64,000 bases of DNA, from contig CM077115.1 in NCBI GenBank assembly GCA_039619475.1, positions 219,155,291 to 219,219,290 on the forward strand. Reading direction: 5' to 3'. Source of the stretch: Icerya purchasi. Its lineage: Eukaryota; Arthropoda; Insecta; Hemiptera; Monophlebidae. Positions 47,301-55,618 of this stretch are shown here, one piece after another (within the stretch, counting starts at the first letter, position 1; the number at the start of each line of letters is the position of its first letter). The translations under genes were made by a program, and so were the position numbers. The notes under the pieces are model-generated. The model made no database searches and had not been told where the DNA came from. It saw only the letters and a program-made list of their open reading frames with translations.

Positions 47301-50300
47301 TTTCTCAATTCTATCCATCATCCATTCATAATTGGTGGTGATTGGAATGCTCGCTCCCCCGTGTGGGGGTGCTTGAACTATAATACCAACGGTGTTCTTT
47401 TCGAAAATTTTATTCTCTCACAATATAATTTTCCTTTATGATCTCTTCGCTACCTATTACAAGAGCCCTTCTTGCTCTAGTTCCCTCGATCTCACATTTT
47501 TATCTCCCTCTACTGGTTTTAGCTGCAACTGGTCAACCTTATCGGGCTCCTTTGGCAATTACCATTTTTCTATCTTAATCACTTCTCATAATTGTCATTC
47601 TCTTTCTTATTTCATTTCTCCCCGTTATCCTCGATGGAATTTATCTAAAACAAATTGGTCTCTTTTCCGCTCCCTAGCTAATTCTCCTATCCCTTCTCAT
47701 GTTTCTGATCCTATTACTCAATGCAAGTTACTCCTAAATTCTATTACTAGTGCTCTCTCGTTTTCCTCTCCTCATTACCATTCACCGGTACCCATCGGCG
47801 TTATATTTAGAGAATTCCGTTCTAATCCCATTCTTCAAAACTTTCTGGCTCACAAATGGGCCAACGCTAGAGCGATATTTATTTTGAAGTCTTCAAAGAA
47901 GTCCTGTTGGAAAATCTTTTGTTCTTCCTTCACAAGAACCACCCCACCGGCCCATATTTGAAAAGCAGCCAGAGCATTTAAATTTCCATATTCTGAACGT
48001 TCTTCCATTTATAAAATTGCTGTGGATAGTCTGCTGCTTTTTATTGATGTTGTCTCTCTTGCTTACGTTTTTAGTGTAAACAAATTCCTCTCTTGTCACT
48101 TTCTGGTAGAGTCTTTTTACAATTTCCTTACTTCCTCTTTCCATATCAATGGATTAAAATCTATTCTCAAGAAATCATCTAGCCCCACTCCTGGTTTTGA
48201 TGGCATACCCTTCCTTGTACTTAAAAATTTATCTAATCTATCTGTTCAAACGCTCCTCGATATATTCAACTACTTTCTTTTCAAAGGAGTTGTTACCCTT
48301 CCTTCCTGTATCTCGTTTATTATTGTCGCTGCCTCTAAGAAAAATTCCTCTTTACGTCCTATTTCATTGGCTTCTTGTCTTCGGCAATTATTTGAGAGTA
48401 TGCTTAGTAAGCGTCTTGGCTGGTGGCTAGAGCATAATAATGTTTTTCCTCCTAATATGTTTAGTTTCCGTCCTAGTTCAGGGCCTGCTGCTTGTGTCAG
48501 TATTTTTGTCTCCCATATATATAATGTTTCCTGCGCCTTTGATTCCATCTTCCTACTCTCCGAGATAGTATGGTAGCTATTAACATTCCTAGGAAATTCA
48601 ATTCTATTATCAATCTCATGTAAAACACTAATACATCCATTTCTTTTCTCCGTTTCTTCAAGCTTTTAGAATTGTCTTCCACGGTCTTCCTTAAGGTTCC
48701 TGCTTCAGCCCTACTCTCTTCAATATTTATTCCATCTCAGTTACTTCTCTCTGTATGTATTCCTGCTCTTTGTTTATTGTTGATGACATTTTGCTCTTCT
48801 CTTCCTTTCATATTATTGAAGATGTGAATGAGAAAGTTAATTCGTCTTTGGCTATGTTAGAACAATCTCTTTCTTTACTTCACCTTTCAATTTTTCCTTC
48901 AAAGTCTTCTTTGCACTGTATTTTCTCTTCGCCCTTACAATCCAGCAAGTGCCGTTGTATCCTTTAACTTTATGCTCATCCCTCTTAAAGGTTGTTTCTG
49001 TTAACTAAATGGGGGGGGGTGCTCCTCGTTACTTCCCTATACAAATCCATTATTCACTCTAAATTTGATTATTGTTTTTTTTATCTATGGCAGTACCTTT
49101 AAATCTTTTCTGTACAAGCTGCAAATAATTTAGAATTCTTGTTTTTTATCTCTGCCTCAGTTAAACCTTCCTCAATACCTGCTCTCCTTGCAGAATCGAA
49201 AACGCCTTCGCTTTTCATTCGTAGATCCTTTTTAGGATATCGATTATTTTCTCTACGTCTTTCGTTGACCTCCTTTAGAATTATTCTTTCCTACCTTTCC
49301 ATTTCTTATCCTATCACATATTTATTTGTATCTTGGTTATTTTTCGTCTTATAATACTTTTCCTTTGACTTCTTCGCTCTTTTCTTTTTCTGCTAAATCT
49401 CTCCCTAGATTTATAGTCAAGCAGAAATTACACAGAACCATCAGGTCCTTATTTCTCTTCCGCAAAACTATATTTATGGATGGTTCGAGGAACTCCGGTA
49501 CAGTTGGAGCCTCATTTATTATGCCTGACATAAATCACTCTCAGTATTTTCGTCTTCCTCCTTTTTGTACAATTTTTTCCGTTGAACTTATCATCACCTC
49601 GCGTTTCATTGGCTACATATCTTCACATCGCTCCTTTTCCAACTATTTGGCAGTGCCCTCCAAGCTGTTTCCGCTTTCTTTTTCATTCATTCTTGCGATT
49701 TTGTCGTTCTTCGTATTCGATCCCTTATTTACAATCTCCACGTTCTCCATTCTATCCGCGTTGATTTTCTCTGGGTCCCTAGTCATGTGGACATTAAGGA
49801 TAATGAGATGACGGATTCCTTGGCTAGAGTTGCTTCATCCTCCTGCCTCTATTTCAATAAAATTCCCGTTACCAATCTGCTACTCCTATGGTTAAAATTT
49901 CATACTAGAATCTGGTCAGATATTTATGCTTCTTCCTTCTCTAACAATTATTTCTTTTATCGATGTCCTTCCAACCGAATTTTCCCTCCCACCCTTGATT
50001 TTATGACTTTCCTCCTCTATGGCGTTTTGCTATTGTCTCCACTATTCGTTTGTATCTTAATCCGACTCGGTTACCTTTTTCGTGTTTTCGTTTTCATTTA
50101 ACTCCCTCTCACAACTGTCATTTTCATCCGAATCATGAAGCTGTCTATGATCGCAACCATATCTTCATCGAATGTCCTTCCCTCTCGTTTGAGCGTGCTA
50201 TTCTTTATTTCAATTTGTTATCCCTTGGATTTCCTGGTCCTTATTGCGCCCCTTACATTTGGTCTCTTCCCTCTCAGTCCATTATCACAGTACTCGGTTT

Positions 50301-51164
50301 CTTTATTCTGGCTATTTCTGACCGAATCAGTAATTGATCTTCTCCTTTCCCGTTGCTGCTGGTGGAGGTTCTTTGCTGACGTGAAAAAATTAATTAAAGC
50401 GAAGGCGACAAATAGCCGAGATTGCGGAGCGTTTAAGAGAGGGGAGATCTAGGAACCAGGTGGAAAAGATGTCTAAATAGAGAGGTAAAAGGAGGCAGAA
50501 TAAAAAAATGAAGAAGAATAGGATTTCATCCATAATTTGGAATGAAAGACTGAATAAAAATGAACAATATTATGGGCTGAAAATGTGTCTAAAAATCTGC
50601 CCTTGAAAATGGAAGAACCGGCTAATAAATATCCACTATTAAATAAGCAGGAATCCACAAAAGATCGATCTTGATCGAGTGGAGGAGAAAAGGATCATGG
50701 ATGAGGGAACGTATGAGAAGTATTACATAATCGGAAAAGGTAGAAGGGAGATTATATGTGATAGCCTGTAAAGCACTTTTAGAATCCGAGATTATAAGCA
50801 CTTTATGGAAAATCAGTGATGAGAAAACAAAGAGGACAGCATGCAGATTAGCAATAGATTCCGCATAGAAAATTGAGCAAAAGACGGGAAGTTCAAAAAA
50901 TTCAGAATAATTTAAGGCAGGACAAAGAAAAAGCCGGATCAGCTCCATCCGGCCTTTTGGAACCGTCAGTATAGATAGCAATGTGTGCAGGAAAGAGAGA
51001 ACCTAAAGATTTAAATGTGTAGAACAAATTTATCGCTAATAAAAAATAACTCTACCTCGTCTACTTGAGCCTGAGTCTGTTGTAATCTTTTTTGAGCGGC
51101 AATTTGCTGTGGTGTTCTTGGTCCACCAACAATTCCATCAGTATTAGCGGCAGTCGGATCAGAC
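34727..51164 (-). CDS. nSyb: Neuronal synaptobrevin (VAMP2 orthologue), four exons, 5' end missing
   Basis: This is a vesicle SNARE. The protein sits in synaptic vesicle membranes by its C-terminal anchor and pairs with syntaxin and SNAP-25 to drive exocytosis. Four exons on the minus strand splice in matching phase (51056-51164, 46501-46579, 36136-36215, 34727-34792) and give 110 residues to the stop. These comprise an N-terminal stretch ([20 protein letters not shown]), the entire SNARE helix including the zero-layer Arg in [13 protein letters not shown], the juxtamembrane [12 protein letters not shown] and a roughly 18-residue membrane segment. No frameshift or stop is present, unlike everything around it. 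Exon 51056-51164 begins after two bases of a split codon, so at least one upstream coding exon (with the ATG) lies further right. Introns are about 4.5, 10.3 and 1.3 kb and hold numerous mobile elements. R-SNARE identity is certain; the neuronal paralogue is favoured by the closeness to insect nSyb. Confidence 0.93.
34793..36135 (-). other. nSyb intron between SNARE exon and anchor exon
   Basis: About 1.3 kb, AT-rich, with a (GA)n run near 35138-35152. No mobile element or exon was recognised in it. Confidence 0.6.
36136..36215 (-). CDS. nSyb: nSyb exon: second half of the SNARE motif
   Basis: The acceptor TATTTAG and donor GTAAGC bound 80 nt which, with one base from the previous exon, encode [20 protein letters not shown] and FWLQNLK. 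This is the C-terminal half of the SNARE helix and the basic/aromatic juxtamembrane linker, essentially identical to known insect nSyb. Confidence 0.95.
36651..36905. mobile_element. MITE with about 48-bp inverted repeats inside (AT)n
   Basis: ATATCGCTCATTAAATACAA starting at 36651 is matched on the minus strand from about 36904 (ATATCGCTCATTAAATACAA). The arms continue AACGTCATAACTCAAAAAA and AACGTCATAACCCAAAAAA. The body is about 255 bp with no coding sequence. It is embedded between AT dinucleotide runs, so a TA target duplication cannot be resolved. Confidence 0.75.
36906..36957. repeat. (AT)n microsatellite
   Basis: A roughly 45-bp uninterrupted AT run beside the MITE; a shorter one lies on its left at 36637-36654. 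Confidence 0.9.
37028..37510 (-). pseudogene. I-like LINE 3' fragment, with poly(A) tail
   Basis: On the minus strand two overlapping frames cover the C-terminal part: [20 protein letters not shown] (37510-37292), then the zinc-knuckle and end region (37398-37102) with [23 protein letters not shown] and a final [12 protein letters not shown] run at 37028-37044 on the plus strand is the poly(A) tail of the element, which marks its 3' end. It is a 5'-truncated insertion in an nSyb intron, in the same orientation as the gene. Confidence 0.75.
37540..38215 (+). pseudogene. I-like LINE RNase H fragment with internal tandem duplication
   Basis: From 37709 to the stop at 38150 one frame runs about 147 codons without a break. 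It reads [47 protein letters not shown] and [20 protein letters not shown]. This is a complete LINE RNase H domain with its Asp, Glu, Asp and later Asp positions visible; the motif TDGS has become TDRF. A second, poorer copy of the domain's end (GIEGNER... NWTPH) lies just upstream at 37587-37722, matching 38080-38207. A unit of about 490 bp has therefore been tandemly duplicated. Orientation is antisense to nSyb. Confidence 0.75.
38216..38855. other. Unassigned stretch with (TG)n
   Basis: It holds a short TG run near 38256-38271 and less AT-rich sequence than its surroundings. It could be a solo LTR or 3' end of a retroelement, but I found no matching ends. Confidence 0.3.
38861..39734. mobile_element. 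Foldback element, copy 1 (tail on the right)
   Basis: Positions 38861-39303 form a near-palindrome: the left arm AAAATGCTTTTTTACAAAAA to TACCTTAATTAGAGTCGGCA is repeated inverted in the right arm around an asymmetric centre of about 70 bp. A roughly 430-bp tail follows (39304-39734) and ends ...TTTTTGAAGTCGGTTAA. There is no coding sequence. A second copy at 54373-55287 has the palindrome in the same orientation, but carries the same tail inverted on its other side. Confidence 0.85.
41347..41393. repeat. (ATT)n microsatellite
   Basis: An uninterrupted trinucleotide run in the nSyb intron. Confidence 0.9.
43635..44245 (+). mobile_element. Possible hAT element end and N-terminal remnant
   Basis: TAGAGACGGCCCTGGGGTAA at 43637 followed by GAGTGATCACTCCAGGCGCC resembles the GGC-rich ends of ZMYM1-type hAT elements. 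Near 44110-44230 a frame reads [20 protein letters not shown], a lysine-rich start that could be the transposase N-terminus. The other end was not found. Confidence 0.3.
44640..45257 (-). pseudogene. RTE-like LINE fragment (linker and start of RT)
   Basis: On the minus strand 45257-44967 is open and reads [36 protein letters not shown]. This matches the endonuclease-RT linker of RTE LINEs (style: EIxxRxxxFYxxLYxS ... EExxxLxxMKxGKAPG). After a frame change, [20 protein letters not shown], then degraded sequence corresponding to NQPREQAGFRxGxSTxDHI, follows down to about 44640. No palm catalytic residues remain readable. Confidence 0.6.
46501..46579 (-). CDS. nSyb: nSyb exon: first half of the SNARE motif
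   Basis: The acceptor ATACAG and donor GTAATT bound 79 nt encoding [20 protein letters not shown] followed by ELDDRA plus one base. It contains the zero-layer Arg (LERDQ) of R-SNAREs. It enters in phase 0 and leaves after one base of the next codon, exactly as the next exon requires. Confidence 0.95.
46805..47055 (-). pseudogene. I-like LINE C-terminal fragment (left half of a split copy)
   Basis: Minus-strand frames read [34 protein letters not shown] and later the end of the polyprotein. This is the zinc-knuckle and C-terminus of the pyrimidine-rich I-like LINE. It is colinear with the minus-strand fragment at 50388-50985, and together they make one copy interrupted by the plus-strand LINE between them. 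Confidence 0.65.
47056..50387 (+). mobile_element. I-like LINE, 3.3 kb, 5'-truncated, covers endonuclease to C-terminus
   Basis: Domains in order on the plus strand: endonuclease ([17 protein letters not shown] at 47099, [16 protein letters not shown] at 47327); its C-terminal part ([20 protein letters not shown] near 47490, NYHFSILI); and RT. RT reads [20 protein letters not shown] near 48160, [18 protein letters not shown] at 48355, FSFRPSSGP, a motif B remnant ([11 protein letters not shown]) and [11 protein letters not shown] at 48773 with both catalytic Asp. RNase H follows ([18 protein letters not shown] at 49471, [20 protein letters not shown] at 49762), then a zinc knuckle ([20 protein letters not shown] at 50115) and the end LAISDRISN. 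Long pieces are open but frameshifts break it repeatedly. The ORF1 (gag-like) part is absent. The element would copy itself by target-primed reverse transcription; this copy cannot. Confidence 0.8.
50388..50985 (-). pseudogene. I-like LINE RNase H fragment (right half of a split copy)
   Basis: Minus-strand 50981-50622 is open for 119 codons: ILTVPKGR (in place of IFTDGSK), [33 protein letters not shown] and [11 protein letters not shown]. This is LINE RNase H. The fragment continues to about 50388 ([20 protein letters not shown]), where the plus-strand LINE interrupts it. Its right edge is only about 70 bp from the splice donor of the nSyb exon at 51056. Confidence 0.7.
51056..51164 (-). CDS. 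nSyb: nSyb exon: N-terminal region and SNARE start
   Basis: The acceptor TTAACAG and donor GTAGAG bound 109 nt: one base completing a split codon, then [20 protein letters not shown] and [16 protein letters not shown]. The [24 protein letters not shown] block is characteristic of insect nSyb. The preceding exon must end two bases into a codon; I did not find it in the window. Confidence 0.95.
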
Positions 51165-51297
51165 CTGTTAAATACATAAACTTTTCAATGAAAAACATAA
51201 AAGTTTGTGAAATTAATAAACACATTTTTAAATCAATAAAAATAATTCAGTTAAAAATTCTCTTATTATTACTTTCTTTCAATTCAGAACAGTAATT
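51165..51297 (-). other. nSyb intron sequence upstream of the 51164 exon
   Basis: Short AT-rich non-coding sequence between the splice acceptor and the next LINE fragment. The intron continues to the right, probably beyond the window. Confidence 0.5.
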
Positions 51298-52080
51298 GTG
51301 TCCTCTGCTTTCTACTCTATCACAAGGGTAATCTTTCAAGGGTTATCTCAGGGCTCTTGTCTTAGTCCTTCGTTCTTTAATATTTACTTCACCAACATCC
51401 CTTCTATGCCTCTTAACTCTACTTCGTTTTTCTTTGCTGACCATGTGCTAATCTATTTCTCCGATCGCAATGTCGCGTTAAATAACACTCCTGTCTTCAA
51501 AGTTCTTTAATGTCCGCGCCTGTTGTCCTCTACCCTTCATCCTTTTGGTCCTCATTTGATTAGTCTTACCTTATAAATGGCGGTTCAATTCCCCTTGTAA
51601 ACTCCTTACGCTATTCAGGAATCTTTCTCTCCTTCCACAATCACATTAATCATATGTATTTATCCTCTCTCAAAAAGCTCAACCGTTAAACGCTCTCTCT
51701 CATACTAATTGGGAAAACGATCGCTGTATCCTACTCATGCGTTATAAATCCTTTATTGATCCTAGATTATTCTTTTTCTTCTTCTTCTTCTCAGTCGTAT
51801 TTCTCGATTCCGAGCGTTATGACTACCTATTTGTACATTCTAGCTGTACAGAACAGGTAGCGCTGACGGCAATTGTTATACGCAACGCGAGTGTACACAC
51901 GCAAGACTACATTTGGAACTGATTATAGCCGCTTGTTATCGTGCCACAAGTGCATTCCCGCCATAATCTCGGATTCTAAAATGCTTTACGGGCTATCATA
52001 CGTAATCTGCCTTCTACTGCTTTGGATTATGTAATACTACTTCCTTGATCTCTTCTCCCTCGGGGCCAAAGGAGGAACCT
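51298..52080 (+). pseudogene. I-like LINE fragment (RT motif B/C and RNase H pieces)
   Basis: The opening frame reads VIFQGLSQGSCLSPSFFNIY and FFFADHVLIYFSDRN. This is RT motif B followed by motif C, with the catalytic FADD changed to FADH, so RT is dead. After a deletion and frameshifts, a piece near 51960-52030 reads IISDSKMLYGL, part of RNase H. It is antisense to nSyb. Confidence 0.65.
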
Positions 52081-53118
52081 CCACGTGGTGCCCCTGGACA
52101 GTGATTTAAGAAAAAGGGAAATTACAAACAAGGTGAACATGAAAAAGTTATTGAAGAATTTCGCGGAAAACTTTAAACTAATAACACTGACCAATCCTTC
52201 CACCACCGAGACGCGTCCAAAAAGAAAATTGGAAATAAACTCAACTTGGAAATGACGCTTTTTAGAGGGCTAACTTTGATAACGATCCCTATAAATATTG
52301 AAGGTCTGACTGAGGAAAAAGCGAAGAGCATTAATGCGATATTCTATATATTCAAGAAACTCATGTAAACGATTCAAATCCAACTACATAAATAGGTGGA
52401 ATAAAAACTGATTGGAGAGATATCGCGCTCAAAACACGACAGCGCAATGTACGCGCGGAACAATATTGAAATAATCTCTGTCGAAGTCTGCACCATGGCA
52501 GCGTAAGAAATTACTATTATGGCAGAATTGCCGAACTGTGTACAGTAGTCTCAGTTTATAACCCCCCTGGAAACGTTTTCAGTTTCCGCTATTTGAAAAA
52601 AAAAAGATACGAAAATCATTTTTAGCAATTTTAATAGCCACAGCAGCCAATGGGATTATCAAGAAATGGAAAAAAACGGTGAACATGTTGAATTATAGAT
52701 AAATGATGTAAATTTATCATCCCTAATTCACGATGTAAAGTTACCGAGCTCGTTTCAAAGTTGATGATGGCGAAATTGATCTTTGTATCCAATAATATAA
52801 GTAGTCAGTGTGGGGAAGTTGTGCTACCACTTATTCCATGGACGCAACATAGACCTTTAATGCTAAAAAATTTTGCTGCAATAAAACCTATTTCAGTCCC
52901 CTTTCGCAGAGAAGATTTAACTTTAAGAAAGTTGACTGGAATCAGTTTCAGAAGTAACTCGATTTCCGAATAGCACAAAAGTGCGACGAATTTATTAGTG
53001 TTATACAAGAAGTATCAAAGAAAACAATCCGCCGTGGGGGTCGTAATCAATACTTTCCGGAACTGAATGCAGCCATGAAGGACAAGATGAAGCAATATGT
53101 CCGGTATTATGACTTTAA

Positions 53119-55618
53119 GGGGGTATTCTGGTCTAAAATTTCGAAAAAACCAATTTTATTCCGTATTCTTAAAGTTTGGACCTCTAAGAATATACTCTCG
53201 AAAAAAAAAATTTTAATTCCAATAATTTACCGAGTTACAGCTATTTTAGTGATGCAGCAACTAAGCTCGTCACGTCGGAGCTGACCATTTTTGGAATGAT
53301 GATATTATATAAATGTATGCATATAGATAATCACAAACACTTAAAAATCGATTACCCGAAGGTCGCAATAACGTATTTTTTCGAAAATCTTTTCGTGTTC
53401 AGTGTTCAGTGTTCAGTTCAGCTTAATTTAGATTCAATCTTCAAGAAACGTAGGTGTATGTAGGCTGCTGACAGTTTGAAAATAAATCGTTTTGAGTATT
53501 AATTGTAACTTTTGTGTGTAAAATGTGAAACAGATTCGGTACTTGTGGCGTTATCTTTTGATGGTGTTCGAGCTAGAAACTACTCCCTGATATTTCATTA
53601 ATTCACGATCTCTCAAATATCGTTCTAATTTTCCATCCCTATAAGGTTCCGTCAAAGATGGTTACTCGGCCAAAACCCAAGATCCCCGTGCACGTTCATA
53701 AAAACAGTCTAATCGGGTCGAGACTACGTTAGTGTCTGAATGATGGTAGTCAAAAGCTAAGACAGTAATACGTGCCTGACAGCATCCATACTATGTGTCG
53801 AGTAGCACTGAGTTGACGGAACATTGTAAAAATCCCGTTAAAATCACGATATACATGCAGGAACACGGACAACAGAAATTTCAAATTATACATAGTTGTT
53901 CGCATTTTCAATGAAGACTTCTTACCAATTTTAAAAATTATCAGTGTTATGGAAATTATTATATTGGTCCCGAAGCTTATGCGTTCGTTACTAAACGGGG
54001 AACAGTAGTTAAATTGAGCGTTTCGACTTCTGATGCTTCTAAGGAAGCAAAAACTGCTCGTAAATCAGAATGAGATTCCAAAAAATTCAATCAATTTTGA
54101 AGTCGAAGAAGGCACACTTTATGCAATTGCCGATTAACAAAATGTAACTATAATATTCTATTAACTTAGAACTGCTGCGGCTGCGTGAAACTTGCTCAAA
54201 ACTACTTTTTTTAACACGATTGACATGATTGTACCAACCTTCAGTGTATAATCTTTTATCGCCTCTACAATTTTCGAGTCAAAATTATGTTTTTTACTAT
54301 TTTAAAAAAACTAAAAATTATAAAAAAAAAGGTCAAAAAATGTATTTTTTCTCTTCAGACAGCCACTATTTTTTAACCGACTTCAAAAAATAAGGAGGTA
54401 TTCACAATTCGACTGCTTTTTATTTTATTTTATTTTTATTTTTTTATTTTTTTTTTATGCGTGTTAGCACAGAACTTTCTTCTAGGTGAACCGATTTTGA
54501 TGATCCTTCTTTTATTTAAATGGTGGTGCTTCTCATGTGGTCCCATTTAAATTTGATCAAGATCTGATCGGTAGTTTTTGAGTTATCCTTAATAATACGG
54601 GAGTTGAAGCTTTTTGGATGCTTTTAATTTATGATTGGTTTCACCGTCGGGTTAGATTTGTTCACTTAAAATACTATAAATTTGTCAAATTACCACGGAA
54701 ATGTAGCTTTTGATATTTTTACCGTGGAAATGCCGTTCAAAATAAAGAAATCGATTTTTTTTAAGTATTAAGTATGGAGAATAATGTGAAAAAAAATTGT
54801 TTTTCAACAAGAAAAAAATTCAAGCATAACGCTAAAAATTGTAAAATAAAATGCTTTTTTACAAAAAATAAATACCGATACTTGAAGGTTTATTATAAAA
54901 ATTTAAAAAAGCACTAAAAAGTAAAAAATAATCACTCCCGATAATAACATATATATCAGAGTGATATACTACCCTTAAAGGTGATATCGTAATTCTTATA
55001 CAACATTAGTACCTTAATTAGAGTCGGCATCGAATTCATATTAAAATAATAATTAAAAACTGCATTAAATGTTCATTAAATTGTTCCTAGATATTGTAAT
55101 ATGAATTTGATGCCGACTCCAATTAAGGTACTAATGTAGTATAAGAATTACGATATTACCTTTAAAGGTAGTATATAACTCTGATATATATTTTTTATCG
55201 GGAGTAATTGTTTTTTACTTTTTAGTGCATTTTTAAATTTTTATAATAAACCTTCAAGTATCGGTATTTATTTTTTGTAAAAAATAATTTTTTATGAAAA
55301 AAGATCCGTTTTCTCTTACATAGGGGATAGAACGACATTCTTACTGATTAAGAATCTGTATTTAAATTTTATTTTAGATGACCAGAAGGGCTGTAATCGT
55401 GTCAACCAGAGCACCTTTTTTTTTTTTTTATCCCCAACTTTACCAACTTATATAACTTTTTTAAATTTAATTATTTTTATTCCAATTTTTTTAATATATT
55501 GTTTTTTAAGATATCAATAAATATCTTGCAAAAAAATGAACCGTAAAAACATTCATGCTTTTTTTTATCGAGCTCGAAAAAACGCCTAAAATTTATACTT
55601 CTAGACCAGAATATCCCC
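53119..55618. mobile_element. TTAA-site DNA element (Kolobok-like?), 2.5 kb
   Basis: Inverted ends GGGGGTATTCTGGTCTAAAA at 53119 and, on the minus strand from 55618, GGGGATATTCTGGTCTAGAA. They are flanked by perfect TTAA duplications at 53115-53118 and 55619-55622. TTAA duplication is shared by piggyBac and Kolobok elements. A degraded plus-strand piece near 53970-54140 (GPEAYAFVTKRGTVVKLSV, ASKEAKTARKSE) could be the end of a Kolobok-type transposase, but that reading is weak. A foldback element (54373-55287) sits inside it. The insertion splits the Jockey-like LINE in its endonuclease-RT linker. Confidence 0.8.
54373..55287. mobile_element. Foldback element, copy 2 (tail on the left)
   Basis: It begins at TTAACCGACTTCAAAAAATA (54373), runs through a tail of about 480 bp that is the inverted counterpart of 39304-39734, then a near-palindrome (54851-55287). 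The palindrome is almost identical to 38861-39303 in the same orientation; I noticed only a few substitutions. It lies inside the TTAA element. It has no coding capacity, and mobilisation would need proteins from elsewhere. Confidence 0.85.

Noticed and set aside
47199..50452. Individual ORFs treated as separate genes
   Set aside because: They are consecutive pieces of one frameshifted LINE polyprotein, with domains in the expected order.
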